A DNA stretch of 64,000 nt. Source: Castellaniella denitrificans (GTDB lineage Bacteria > Pseudomonadota > Gammaproteobacteria > Burkholderiales > Burkholderiaceae_B). The stretch is taken from NCBI RefSeq assembly GCF_042653765.1, contig NZ_JBHSEZ010000028.1, positions 558,001-622,000 of the forward strand, given 5' to 3'. The notes under the pieces were generated by a model that did not search any database, had not been told where the DNA came from, and was given only the letters and a program-made list of their open reading frames with translations. Within the stretch, counting starts at the first letter, position 1. Each line of letters begins with the position of its first letter. Of this stretch, positions 33,654 through 44,968 are shown piece after piece. The translations under genes were made by a program, and so were the position numbers.

Positions 33654-33736
33654 ATGAGTCCGGACACCAAGCAGTCCCTGCGGCCTGCCCGGTGCCTGAC
33701 GAATCCGAACCGCTTGCAAGCGGTGAGGTGGGGGGA
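33654..33736 (+). repeat. Two-hairpin dispersed repeat, copy C (upstream of gst)
   Basis: TGAG, then hairpin 1 (imperfect CACC.AGCAG.CC stem around CTGC), GTGCCTGACGAATCCGA, then the 16-bp perfect palindrome ACCGCTTGCAAGCGGT (33709-33724) and GAGGTGGGG. It sits between the hydroxyacid dehydrogenase and gst and is the only copy not at a gene's stop codon. Confidence 0.82.
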
Positions 33737-33809
33737 TGCTTCAATCCGCGCCGGCGCCCGCGGTGGTATAAAACAGGGCGAACCCCTCACTCTTGAAGTA
33801 TCAAGCACC

Positions 33810-34421
33810 ATGAAACTCTATTATTTCCCCGGCGCCTGCCCCCTGGTCTCCCACATCGTCCTCGAATGGATCGGCAAGCCCTATGAAACCGTCCGCCTGA
33901 CCCGCGAGCAGACCAAGGAAGCCGACTACCTGGCGCTCAACCCGACGGGCGCCGTCCCCACCCTGGTGGACGGCGATTTCGTCCTGACCCAGAGCGCGGC
34001 CATCCTGGACTACCTGGCCGAACTCAACCCCGAGGCCGGCCTGCTGGGCGACACCCCGCGCGAACGCGCGGAGACCCGCCGCTGGCTGGGCCTGTGCAAT
34101 TCCGATCTGCATAAGACCTTTGGCCTGGTCTTCGGCCCGGCCTACTACACCGATGGCGACGAGGCCCAGGGCAAGGTGGTGGCCGGAAAGGCGGCCGAAA
34201 AGCTGCAAAGCCTGTTCGCCATCGTCAACGACCGCCTGCGCGGCCGCGACTGGCTGACCGGCAGGCGCTCGGTGGCCGACGCCTATCTGTTCGTGCTGCT
34301 GATGTGGGCGGACGCGAAGAAGATCCCGCTGGAAGGCCTGGACGAACTGCGGAAATTCCAGGCCCGCCTGCGCGCCGACGCCGGCGTCCAGGCCGCCCTG
34401 AAGGCGGAAGGATTGGCCTGA
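33810..34421 (+). CDS. Glutathione S-transferase
   Basis: 203-aa cytoplasmic GST. Thioredoxin-like N-terminal domain with MKLYYFPGACPLVSHIVLEW, NPTGAVPTLVDGDFVLTQSAAILDYL (the cis-Pro and QSxAI glutathione-binding parts), then an all-helical domain ending in SVADAYLFVLLMWA. Bacterial beta-class features (YFPGACPL) suggest a catalytic Cys. Start at 33810 fits the family N-terminus; the frame extends upstream through repeat copy C, which is not coding. Substrate unknown. Confidence 0.9.
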   Translation: MKLYYFPGACPLVSHIVLEWIGKPYETVRLTREQTKEADYLALNPTGAVPTLVDGDFVLTQSAAILDYLAELNPEAGLLGDTPRERAETRRWLGLCNSDLHKTFGLVFGPAYYTDGDEAQGKVVAGKAAEKLQSLFAIVNDRLRGRDWLTGRRSVADAYLFVLLMWADAKKIPLEGLDELRKFQARLRADAGVQAALKAEGLA

Positions 34422-34500
34422 CTCGGGACAACCCCTGCGGGTTGTCCTGTGTACAGGCCAATCCGAGTGGTCTGCAGACCACGAGGTGGAGGGCTGTCCC
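34419..34500 (+). repeat. Two-hairpin dispersed repeat, copy D (after gst stop)
   Basis: Begins at the gst TGA. Hairpin 1 is GGACAACCC-CTGC-GGGTTGTCC (34426-34447), followed by CAATCCGA, the 16-bp perfect palindrome GTGGTCTGCAGACCAC (34467-34482) and GAGGTGGAGG. Arms differ from copies A and C yet still pair perfectly. Confidence 0.85.
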
Positions 34501-34529
34501 ACTTTTACAATGCCCTCCCCTCCCCCCGC

Positions 34530-34562
34530 AAAAAATCGGCCCCGCCGGAAGACGGGGCCGAT
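34530..34562 (-). terminator. Rho-independent terminator after livF
   Basis: ATCGGCCCCG/CGGGGCCGAT, 10-bp perfect stem with an 8-base loop (34535-34562), followed on the minus strand by TTTTT. Ends the liv operon 40 bp after livF. Confidence 0.88.
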
Positions 34563-34602
34563 CGCCGTTCAGCGCGGGGGCCGGCGCGATGCCGCGACCC
34601 GT

Positions 34603-35306
34603 TCAGGCGCCGAGGTACGCCTTGCGGACCTCGTCGTTGCTGAGCAGGTTGGCGCCGGTGTCGGCCAGCACGACCTTGCCGGTTTCCAGGACGTAGCCCC
34701 GGTCGGCCACCTGCAGGGCCTTGTTGGCGTTCTGCTCGACCAGGAACACCGTCACGCCTTCCTCGCGGATGGTGCGGATGATGTCGAAGATCTGCGCGAT
34801 GATCAGCGGCGCCAGGCCCAGGGTCGGCTCGTCCAGCAGCAGCAGCTTGGGGCGCGTCATCAGCGCCCGGCCGATGGCGAGCATCTGCTGCTCGCCGCCG
34901 GACATGGTGCCGGCGCGCTGGTTGGCGCGCTCGCGCAGCCGCGGGAACAGGTCGAAGACGTGTTCCATGCCCTCTTCGGTCTGGGCGCGGTTCAGGAAGA
35001 ACGCCCCCATGTTCAGGTTTTCCGCCACCGTCAGGTCCGGGAACACCCGGCGGCCTTCCGGCGAGATGGCGATCCCGCGCTGCATGATGACGTGGGTGGG
35101 CTCCTGGGTGATGTCCTCGTCCAGGAAGGTGATCCTGCCCGAGCGGGCGCGCGGATTGCCGCAGACCGACATGAGCAGCGTGGTCTTGCCGGCGCCGTTG
35201 GCGCCGATCAGGGTGACGATTTCCCCCTGGTTGACTTCCACGGACACTTCGTTCAGGGCCTGGATGGCCCCGTAGAACGTGCTGACGTTTTCGAGCTTGA
35301 GCACGG

Positions 35307-35310
<4 letters not shown>
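34603..35310 (-). CDS. livF: Branched-chain amino-acid ABC transporter ATPase LivF
   Basis: 235-aa ATPase. Walker A GANGAGKTT, the LivF-type Q-loop ISPEGRRVFPDLTV, signature MSGGEQQMLAIGRAL, Walker B LLLLDEPTLGLAP and switch region VFLVEQNANKAL. ATG 35310 overlaps the livG stop as ATGA. Last gene of livKHMGF. Confidence 0.94.
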
Positions 35311-36067
<757 letters not shown>

Positions 36068-36071
<4 letters not shown>

Positions 36072-37303
36072 GATTCCAATTCCACTTGCGGACGTTTCAC
36101 CGGCAGCAGGCCCTGCGGGCGCCAGATCATCATGACGACCATGACCAGGCCGAAGATCAGCATGCGGTATTCGGCGAATTCGCGGGCGATCTCGGGGATG
36201 ACGGTCAGCAGCACGGCGGCCAGGATGACCCCCAGCTGGGACCCCATGCCGCCCAGCACGACGATGGCCAGGATCAGCGCCGATTCGATGAAGGTGAAGG
36301 ATTCGGGATTGACCAGGCCCTGGCGCGCGGCGAAGAACGCCCCGCCGAAGCCGGCGAACATGGCGCCCATGGTGAAGGCCGAGAGCTTGATGTTGCGCGG
36401 GTTCAGGCCCAGGGAGCGGCAGGCGATCTCGTCTTCGCGCAGGGCTTCCCAGGCGCGGCCGATCGGCATGCGGATCAGGCGGCTGGTGAAGTATAGGGTG
36501 AACAGCACCAGCACCAGCGCCATCAGGTACAGGTAGATCACCACGTCCTGGCTGTTGAAGGACCAGCCCATCAGCTCATGGAAGGTCGGCGTGCCGTCCA
36601 CCGAGCGGCGCACCATCTGGTAGCCGAAGAAGGACGGCTTGGGGATCCCCGAGATGCCGTCCGGGCCGCCGGTGAGGCCGGTCAGGTTGATGAGCAGCAG
36701 GCGGATGATCTCGCCGAAGCCCAGCGTCACGATCGCCAGATAGTCGCCCCGCAGCCGCAGCACCGGGAAACCCAGGATGAAGCCGAAGAAGGCCGACACC
36801 AGGCCGGCGAACGGCAGCGCCTGCCAGAAGCCCCAGCCCGCCCAGTGGTACAGCAGGGCGTAGGTGTAGGCGCCCGTGGCGTAGAAGCCGACGAAGCCCA
36901 GGTCCAGCAGGCCGGCGAAGCCCACCACGATGTTCAGGCCCAGGCCGAGCATGACGTAGATCAGCACCAGCGTGGCGATGTCCACCTGGGCGCGTCCGGT
37001 GAAGAACGGCCAGGCCAGCGCGAACAGGACCAGCACCAGGATCGCCCGGTGGCGGAACTTGTCGCTGATGGCGGGAATGCGGAACCGCGAGGGCGCCGCG
37101 ACCTTGCCGGCCCGGCGCTGGCGCAGCCAGGCGCGCGCGAGCTGGAACACGAAGACGATCAGCATGCCGCCGAGGATCATCTTCCAGTCGGGTTGCAGAT
37201 AGGTTTCCTGGCCCCGGCGCAGGATCTGCAGGCCATATACGGGGGCAATGATCACCCCCGCCAGCAGCGAGGCGATCGCTGCATTCTTGAGATTCTGATT
37301 CAT
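36068..37303 (-). CDS. livM: Branched-chain amino-acid ABC transporter permease LivM
   Basis: 411-aa membrane protein with roughly ten helices and the conserved blocks LGLNIVVGFAGLLDLGFVGFYATGAY, LRLRGDYLAIVTLGFGEIIRL and GRAWEALREDEIACRSLGLNP (the loop that contacts the ATPases). The long N-terminal region before the permease core, with two helices, is characteristic of LivM. It starts directly after the livH stop without a gap. Confidence 0.93.
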
Positions 37304-38233
<930 letters not shown>

Positions 38234-38293
38234 AATGTCGGGGGGAGTGAGACGGAAAGACGGCCGGGCGGCTGGCGCCCGGAAGAACCGCGC

Positions 38294-38317
38294 CGGCCCC
38301 GGCTCGCGCCGGGGCCG
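38294..38317 (-). terminator. Strong hairpin between livK and livH
   Basis: CGGCCCCGGC-TCGC-GCCGGGGCCG, perfect 10-bp GC stem beginning about 10 bp after the livK stop and not followed by a T-run. Probably stabilises livK mRNA or partly blocks transcription, giving more binding protein than membrane components. Confidence 0.6.
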
Positions 38318-38327
38318 ATCGAGCCCG

Positions 38328-39446
38328 TCAGGGCTGGATCTGAGTCAGGTTGCCGTTGGCATCCCAGCGGAAGACCGCGAACTCGAAATGCTTCAGGTCG
38401 CCCTTCGCATCGTAGTCGACCTTGCCGATGGCGGTGTCGAAGCTGTGGTCGTGCATGTAGTCGGCGACCTTGGCCGGGTCGGCGCCGACCGCGTTGATGC
38501 TGTCGGCCAGCACCTGGACCGCCGCGTAGGCCGTCATGGTGAAGGCGCCGTCCGGGCTGCGCTGGTACTTCTTGAACTGCTCCAGCACCTGCTCGTTGCC
38601 CTTGCGCTTGGTGAAGTCGGCGGGCAGCGTCACCAGCAGCTTGTCCACGGCCGGACCGGCGATGGCGGCGAGGTCCTTGTTGGCCACGCCTTCGGGACCC
38701 ATGAACTGGGTTTCCAGGCCCTGCTCGCGCGCCTGGCGCAGCAGCAGGCCCAGTTCGGGGTGGTAGCCGCCGAAATAGATCAGGTCGGGGCCCAGGGCCT
38801 TCAGTTTCGAGATCACGGCGGAATAGTCGCTGTCGCCGACGTTGATGCCCTCGAACATGGCGATGTTCACGCCGTCCTTTTCCAGGGACTTCTGGACCTG
38901 GGTGGCCACGCCCGAGCCGTAGGTCTGCTTGTCGTGCAGGATGGCGACCTTCTTGGGCTTGAGCTGCTTGGCGATGTATTCGGCGGCGAAGGGGCCCTGC
39001 TGGTCGTCGCGGCCGATGGTGCGGAAGAAGAAGTGCGGCTTGATCGTGTCGGTGACCAGCGGGGACGTGGCGCCCGGGGTGATGGCGACGATGCCTTCCT
39101 GTTCGTACACGTTGACGGCCGGGACCGTGGTGCCGGAGCAGGCATGGGCCACGGCGAACTTGGCGCCGGCGTTGACCACGCGGTTGGCGGCCGGCACGGC
39201 CTGCTTGGGTTCGCAGCCGTCGTCGATCAGCAGCGGCTCGATCTTCATGCCCTTGATCCCGCCGGTTTCGTTCAGCGCATCGATGGCCGTGAGCGCGCCC
39301 GCCTGGATCTGGTCGCCGTACTGGGTGTTGGGGCCGGTCATCGGCTGCGGAATGCCGATCTTGAGGGTGTCGGCATGGGCGCCGGCAGCCAGAGCCAGAG
39401 CTCCGAACGCGAGAATGCAGGGGGTGATGCGCAGTTTGAACTTCAT
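38328..39446 (-). CDS. livK: Branched-chain amino-acid-binding protein LivK (copy 1)
   Basis: 372-aa periplasmic protein. Signal peptide about 25 residues ending AGAHA, then DTLKIGIPQPMTGPNTQYG, VAHACSGTTVPA, TPGATSPLVTD and FRTIGRDDQQGP, all LivK ligand-site regions. First gene of livKHMGF. It has a paralogue at 44969-46090 with the same key segments. Confidence 0.94.
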   Translation of the reverse strand: MKFKLRITPCILAFGALALAAGAHADTLKIGIPQPMTGPNTQYGDQIQAGALTAIDALNETGGIKGMKIEPLLIDDGCEPKQAVPAANRVVNAGAKFAVAHACSGTTVPAVNVYEQEGIVAITPGATSPLVTDTIKPHFFFRTIGRDDQQGPFAAEYIAKQLKPKKVAILHDKQTYGSGVATQVQKSLEKDGVNIAMFEGINVGDSDYSAVISKLKALGPDLIYFGGYHPELGLLLRQAREQGLETQFMGPEGVANKDLAAIAGPAVDKLLVTLPADFTKRKGNEQVLEQFKKYQRSPDGAFTMTAYAAVQVLADSINAVGADPAKVADYMHDHSFDTAIGKVDYDAKGDLKHFEFAVFRWDANGNLTQIQP

Positions 39447-39641
39447 TCGATAGTCTCCGGTAGAGGCGCCGTGGGCTGTTTCAACGACCCGGTCGGGGTT
39501 GAGGCCAGGGGCGCCAAGCCTTGGTTTTGCTTCCGCCCTGAGCGGCAGGCGTATTCTGAAGGCTCACCCCGAGGGTGTCACTACGGTTAATCCCTTAGGG
39601 CGGAACGCGGTCGCGCGCGTTCCGGGTTATTCAGGGACGGA
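39447..39641 (-). other. livK leader / proC 3' region with hairpin
   Basis: 195 bp between proC and livK on the minus strand. A perfect hairpin CGGAACGCG/CGCGTTCCG (39601-39624) follows proC by 17 bp without a T-run. The remainder is presumably the livK promoter and leader; no regulator site I can name is visible. Confidence 0.5.
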
Positions 39642-40475
39642 TCAACTGGAAAATTCGCGCGCCAGCTCGCCCGCCCGGCGCGCGGCGGCGTCCACCGCCT
39701 GGCGCATGATGTCGGGCAGGCCGCGATCCTGGAAGACCGCCAGGGCCGCCGCCGTGGTGCCGCCCTTGGAAGTGACCCGCTCGCGCAGGACGGCGGGCGG
39801 GTCCGGCGACAGGGTCGCCAGCTGGGTGGCGCCATGGAAGGTGCCCAGCGCAAGCTGGCGCGCCTGGTCCGGCGTCAGGCCCTGCTCGACCCCGGCCGCG
39901 ATCAGGGCTTCCAGGAACAGGAAGACGTAGGCCGGGCCGCTGCCGGAGACCGCCGTGACGGCGTCGATGGCGGCGTCGTCGCGCACCCAGATGACCTGGC
40001 CGACGGCGCGCAGCAGTTCCTCGGCCAGGGCGCGGTCGGCCTCGTCGACGCCGTCCAGGGCCGCCATGCCGGTCATGCCGCAGGCGATCAGCGCGGGCGT
40101 GTTGGGCATGCAGCGCACGACCCGGGCGTAGGGCTCGGCGTCGGTGCCCAGCCAGCGCGCGATCGCCGCGCCGGGAATGCCGGCGGCGATGCTGATGACC
40201 AGGGTGCCGGGGCGCAGCCAGGGGCGGCACTGGCGCACGACCTCGGCCATGACCTGGGGCTTGACGGCGAAGAACCAGACGCGGCATCCGGACAGGCGCG
40301 CGTCGGGCGCCGCCGCCGTGGTGGTGCCCAGCGCGTCCCAGCGTTCGCGGGTGGCCTCGCCGGGATCGATCACGTGCACGCTGGCGGCGGCGCAGCGCCG
40401 CCCGATCAGGCCGCTGGCCAGGGCGCTGGCCATGTTGCCGCCGCCGATGAGGGCGAGAGAAAGTTCGGTTTTCAT
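39642..40475 (-). CDS. proC: Pyrroline-5-carboxylate reductase
   Basis: 277-aa enzyme making proline from pyrroline-5-carboxylate with NAD(P)H. N-terminal Rossmann motif LALIGGGNMASAL, VWFFAVKPQVM, RCMPNTPALI and the ProC signature VTAVSGSGPAYVFLFLEAL, TSKGGTTAAAL near the C-terminus. Start at 40475 (MKTELSLALIGG) chosen over a Met seven codons upstream because it fits the family N-terminus. Divergent from ugpB. Confidence 0.94.
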   Translation of the reverse strand: MKTELSLALIGGGNMASALASGLIGRRCAAASVHVIDPGEATRERWDALGTTTAAAPDARLSGCRVWFFAVKPQVMAEVVRQCRPWLRPGTLVISIAAGIPGAAIARWLGTDAEPYARVVRCMPNTPALIACGMTGMAALDGVDEADRALAEELLRAVGQVIWVRDDAAIDAVTAVSGSGPAYVFLFLEALIAAGVEQGLTPDQARQLALGTFHGATQLATLSPDPPAVLRERVTSKGGTTAAALAVFQDRGLPDIMRQAVDAAARRAGELAREFSS

Positions 40476-40587
40476 GACCCGGCATTGTACGGACAAGCGC
40501 CATCACATAGAAAGCCCTGCATGGGGCATTAGAAAGAAAACGCACAGGAAACGAAAAGAAAAGCAAGGAAATCAGGGATTGCCAAAG

Positions 40588-40605
40588 CCGTCATAAGCTG
40601 ATCAC
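40588..40605 (+). promoter_or_regulatory. Possible Pho box upstream of ugpB
   Basis: CCGTCAT-AAGC-TGATCAC resembles the PhoB 7-4-7 site CTGTCAT-N4-CTGTCAC (10 of 14 bases), 70 bp upstream of ugpB. ugp genes are classical Pho-regulon members, so the position is plausible, but the second half-site is poor. Confidence 0.4.
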
Positions 40606-40674
40606 AATGAGCCCCTACAATCCCCTCCCGCCGCCACCCGGGCTGGATCGGGGGCACAACCACAGGAGACCACC

Positions 40675-41985
40675 ATGTCCTTTTCCTTGTTTCGCGCGAC
40701 CGCGCTGGCCGCCCTGCTGACCGGCGCGGGCACGGCCCAGGCCGCCACCGACGTCACGTTCTGGCATTCCATGGAAGGCCCCCTGGGCGAACGCGTCGCC
40801 AAGCTCGCCCAGGATTTCAACGCCAGCCAGTCCGACTACGTCGTGCACGCCGTCTACAAGGGCAACTACGGCGAATCCATGAACGCCGGGATCGCCGCCT
40901 TCCGCGCGGGCAACGCGCCCGACATCCTCCAGGTCTTCGAGGTCGGCACCGCCACCATGATGTACGCCAAGGGCGCCATCAAGCCCGTCCAGGCGCTGTC
41001 CGAAGCCGTCGGCGACCCCATCGATCCCTCCGCCTTCCTGGGCGCCGTGGCCGGCTACTATTCGTCCCCCGACGGCAAGCTGGTGTCCATGCCCTTCAAC
41101 AGCTCCACGCCGGTGCTGTACTACAACAAGGACGCCTTCAAGAAGGCCGGCCTGGACCCCGAAAAACCGCCCAGGACCTGGCCCGAAGTGGCGGATGCCG
41201 CGAAAAAGCTGCGCGCCGCCGGTATGGAATGCGGCTATTCCTCGGCCTGGCCGTCCTGGGTCCTGCTGGAAAACTTCGCCGCCTGGCACAACGTGCCCTA
41301 CGCCAGCCAGGACAACGGCTTCGGCGGCCTGGACGCGCGCCTGCAGCTCGACAGCCCGCTGTTCCGCAAGCACCTGGGCTTCCTGGCCGACATGGCCAAG
41401 GCCGGCACCTTCACCTACGGCGGGCGCGGCGACGCGGGCAACGCCCTGTTCACCTCGGGCAAGTGCGGCATGTACACCGGCTCCAGCGGCATGCGCGCCT
41501 CCATCATCAAGACCGGCGGCTTCGCCTTCGGCACCAGCACCCTGCCCTATTATCCCGACGTGCAGGGCGCGCCCCAGAACTCCATCATCGGCGGCGCCTC
41601 GCTGTGGGTGTTCTCCGGCAAGTCCGACGCCGCCTACAAGGGCGTGATCAAGTTCTTCAAGTTCCTGTCCAGCCCCGAACAGGCCGCCGCCTGGCACCAG
41701 GGCACCGGCTACGTGCCCGTCACCAAGGCCGGCTACCAGGCCACCAAGGCATCCGGCTTCTACGAAAAGAACCCGGGCACGGAAATCGCGGTCAAGCAGC
41801 TCGACGCCACCACCACCGCCAACTCGCGCGGCGTGCGGCTGGGCTACCTGCCGCAGATCCGCGACATCGAGGACAGCACCATGGAGCAGATCTTCGCCGG
41901 CAAGACGAGCCCCGAGGACGGCCTGAAGAAAATGAACGCCGAGGGCAACGCCCTGCTCGAACGCTTCGAGAAGAGCGTCAAGTAG
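40675..41985 (+). CDS. ugpB: sn-Glycerol-3-phosphate-binding protein UgpB
   Basis: 436-aa periplasmic protein of SBP family 1. Signal peptide about 23 residues (LLTGAGTAQA). TDVTFWHSMEGPLGERV, ILQVFEVGTATMMYAKGAI, MPFNSSTPVLYYNKDAF and SGKCGMYTGSSG match UgpB specifically. Captures glycerol-3-phosphate and glycerophosphodiesters. First gene of ugpBAEC. Confidence 0.95.
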   Translation: MSFSLFRATALAALLTGAGTAQAATDVTFWHSMEGPLGERVAKLAQDFNASQSDYVVHAVYKGNYGESMNAGIAAFRAGNAPDILQVFEVGTATMMYAKGAIKPVQALSEAVGDPIDPSAFLGAVAGYYSSPDGKLVSMPFNSSTPVLYYNKDAFKKAGLDPEKPPRTWPEVADAAKKLRAAGMECGYSSAWPSWVLLENFAAWHNVPYASQDNGFGGLDARLQLDSPLFRKHLGFLADMAKAGTFTYGGRGDAGNALFTSGKCGMYTGSSGMRASIIKTGGFAFGTSTLPYYPDVQGAPQNSIIGGASLWVFSGKSDAAYKGVIKFFKFLSSPEQAAAWHQGTGYVPVTKAGYQATKASGFYEKNPGTEIAVKQLDATTTANSRGVRLGYLPQIRDIEDSTMEQIFAGKTSPEDGLKKMNAEGNALLERFEKSVK

Positions 41986-41989
41986 GCCG

Positions 41990-42871
41990 ATGGAAAAACG
42001 CGTCGTCTTCCGCCACCGCAGCCTGCCCTGGCTGCTGCTGGCGCCGCAGCTGGCCATCACGCTGGTGTTCTTCTTCTGGCCGGCGGGCCAGGCCATGTGG
42101 CAGTCCTTCCGGCTGGAAGATCCCTTCGGCCTGTCCTCGCAGTTCGCGGGCCTGGACAACTTCGCGGACCTGTTCGCCAGCGCCGACTACCTGAGCTCGT
42201 TCCGCACCACGCTCTGGTTCTCGGCGCTGGTGGCCTTCGGCGGCCTGGCGATCTCGCTGCTGCTGGCCGTGATGGCCGACCGCGTGGCGCGCGGCGCGGG
42301 GATCTACAAGACCCTGCTGATCTGGCCCTACGCGGTCGCGGCGGCGGTCGCCGGGGTCCTGTGGCTGTTCCTGTTCTCGCCCTCGGTCGGCATCCTGGCG
42401 GTCTACCTGGCGCGGCTCGGTTTCGACTGGAACCCGCGCCTGGACGGCACCGACGCCATGGCGCTGGTCGTCTTCGCCTCGATCTGGAAGCAGGTGTCCT
42501 ACAACTTCCTGTTCTTCCTGGCCGGCCTGCAGTCCATCCCCCGCTCGCTGATCGAGGCCGCCGCCATCGACGGCGCCGGCCCCCTCCGGCGCTTCCGCAC
42601 CATCGTCTTCCCGCTGCTCTCGCCCACGACCTTCTTCCTGCTGGTGATCAATTTCATCTACGCCTTCTTCGACACCTTCGCGGTGATCGACGTGGTCACG
42701 CAGGGCGGGCCGGGGCACGCCACCGACATCCTGGTCTACAAGGTCTACAACGCCGGCTTCAAGGGCCTGGACCTGGGCGCCTCCGCCGCCCAGTCCGTGA
42801 TCCTGATGCTGATCGTCATCGGCCTGACGGCCCTGCAATTCCGCTACGTCGACCGCAAGGTGAACTACTGA
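41990..42871 (+). CDS. ugpA: Glycerol-3-phosphate ABC transporter permease UgpA
   Basis: 293-aa MalF-type permease with six helices; EAAAIDGAGPLRRFRTIVFPLLSP is the EAA loop contacting UgpC. FRLEDPFGLSSQFAGLDNF is typical of UgpA. Starts 4 bp after ugpB. Confidence 0.94.
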   Translation: MEKRVVFRHRSLPWLLLAPQLAITLVFFFWPAGQAMWQSFRLEDPFGLSSQFAGLDNFADLFASADYLSSFRTTLWFSALVAFGGLAISLLLAVMADRVARGAGIYKTLLIWPYAVAAAVAGVLWLFLFSPSVGILAVYLARLGFDWNPRLDGTDAMALVVFASIWKQVSYNFLFFLAGLQSIPRSLIEAAAIDGAGPLRRFRTIVFPLLSPTTFFLLVINFIYAFFDTFAVIDVVTQGGPGHATDILVYKVYNAGFKGLDLGASAAQSVILMLIVIGLTALQFRYVDRKVNY

Positions 42872-42904
42872 TGCCGACCGATCCCGACCCTTCCGGAGGC
42901 GCCC

Positions 42905-43747
42905 GTGGTTGAACGCCGCCCGCTGCTGGACATCGTCTCGCACCTCACGCTGATCCTGGGCGTGGCGGTGATCGCCTTCCCGCTGTACGTGGCCTTCGTG
43001 GCCTCCACCCAGACGGCCCAGGAAGTCGCCCGGGCGCCGATGTCCCTGATCCCCGGTCCCCATCTTCTGGAAAACTACTGGGCCGTGCTCAAGGGCGGCG
43101 CGATCAACACCCCGCCCGTGGGCCGGATGCTGTGGATCAGCACCTTCATGGCCCTGGCGATCGCCATCGGCAAGATCGCCATTTCCATGCTGTCGGCCTT
43201 CGCCGTGGTGTACTTCCGCTTTCCCCTGCGCATGCTGTGCTTCTGGATGATCTTCGTCACCCTGATGCTGCCGGTGGAAGTCCGCATCGCCCCCACCTAC
43301 GCGGTCGTCGCCGACCTGGGCATGCTCAACAGCTACGCCGGCCTGACCCTGCCGCTGATCGCCTCGGCCACCGCCACCTTCCTGTTCCGGCAGTTCTTCC
43401 TGACGGTGCCCGACGAGCTGGTCGAGGCCGCCCGCATCGACGGCGCCGGCCCCATGCGCTTCTTCAAGGACATCCTGCTGCCGCTGTCGCGCACCAGCAT
43501 CGCCGCCCTGTTCGTGATCCAGTTCATCTACGGCTGGAACCAGTACCTGTGGCCGCTGATCATCACCACGCACGAGGACATGTATCCCGTGGTGGTGGGC
43601 ATCCGCCGCATGATCGCCGGGGGCGACAGCGTCACCGAATGGAACCTGGTCATGGCCACGGCCATGCTGGCGATGCTGCCGCCCGCCGCCGTCGTGATCC
43701 TGATGCAGAAATGGTTCGTCAAGGGCCTGGTCGATTCAGAAAAATAG
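42905..43747 (+). CDS. ugpE: Glycerol-3-phosphate ABC transporter permease UgpE
   Basis: 280-aa MalG-type permease: six helices, EAARIDGAGPMRFFKDILLPLSRT EAA loop, and FIYGWNQYLWPLIITT. The initiation codon is GTG at 42905, favoured because GGAGG lies 8 bp upstream and the protein then begins like other UgpE sequences. Confidence 0.93.
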   Translation: MVERRPLLDIVSHLTLILGVAVIAFPLYVAFVASTQTAQEVARAPMSLIPGPHLLENYWAVLKGGAINTPPVGRMLWISTFMALAIAIGKIAISMLSAFAVVYFRFPLRMLCFWMIFVTLMLPVEVRIAPTYAVVADLGMLNSYAGLTLPLIASATATFLFRQFFLTVPDELVEAARIDGAGPMRFFKDILLPLSRTSIAALFVIQFIYGWNQYLWPLIITTHEDMYPVVVGIRRMIAGGDSVTEWNLVMATAMLAMLPPAAVVILMQKWFVKGLVDSEK

Positions 43748-43762
43748 GAAACCGCATCCCCC

Positions 43763-44836
<1,074 letters not shown>

Positions 44837-44886
44837 ACCCGGCCGGCGCGCCGCGCCGGCCGTGGACTGCCGCGAGAACGGCCATG

Positions 44887-44924
44887 AAAAAACGGCGCAG
44901 CCCAAACCGGGCTGCGCCGTTTTT
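44887..44924. terminator. Bidirectional rho-independent terminator (ugpC / livK copy 2)
   Basis: A6-CGGCGCAGCCC-loop-GGGCTGCGCCG-T5: a 12-bp perfect stem with A- and T-runs on either side, between two converging genes, so it can stop transcription from both. Confidence 0.95.
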
Positions 44925-44968
44925 CCGCGTCCGGAGCGCCGCGCGGCGCCCCGGACATGGGCCGGCTT

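Noticed and set aside
31435..33657. Long plus-strand open frame opposite the hydroxyacid dehydrogenase and Epd-like genes
   Set aside because: Low-complexity shadow translation; the minus-strand frames have intact active sites.
33654..33809. N-terminal extension of the GST gene
   Set aside because: The extra codons cover hairpin repeat copy C and do not resemble any GST; the family N-terminus begins at 33810.
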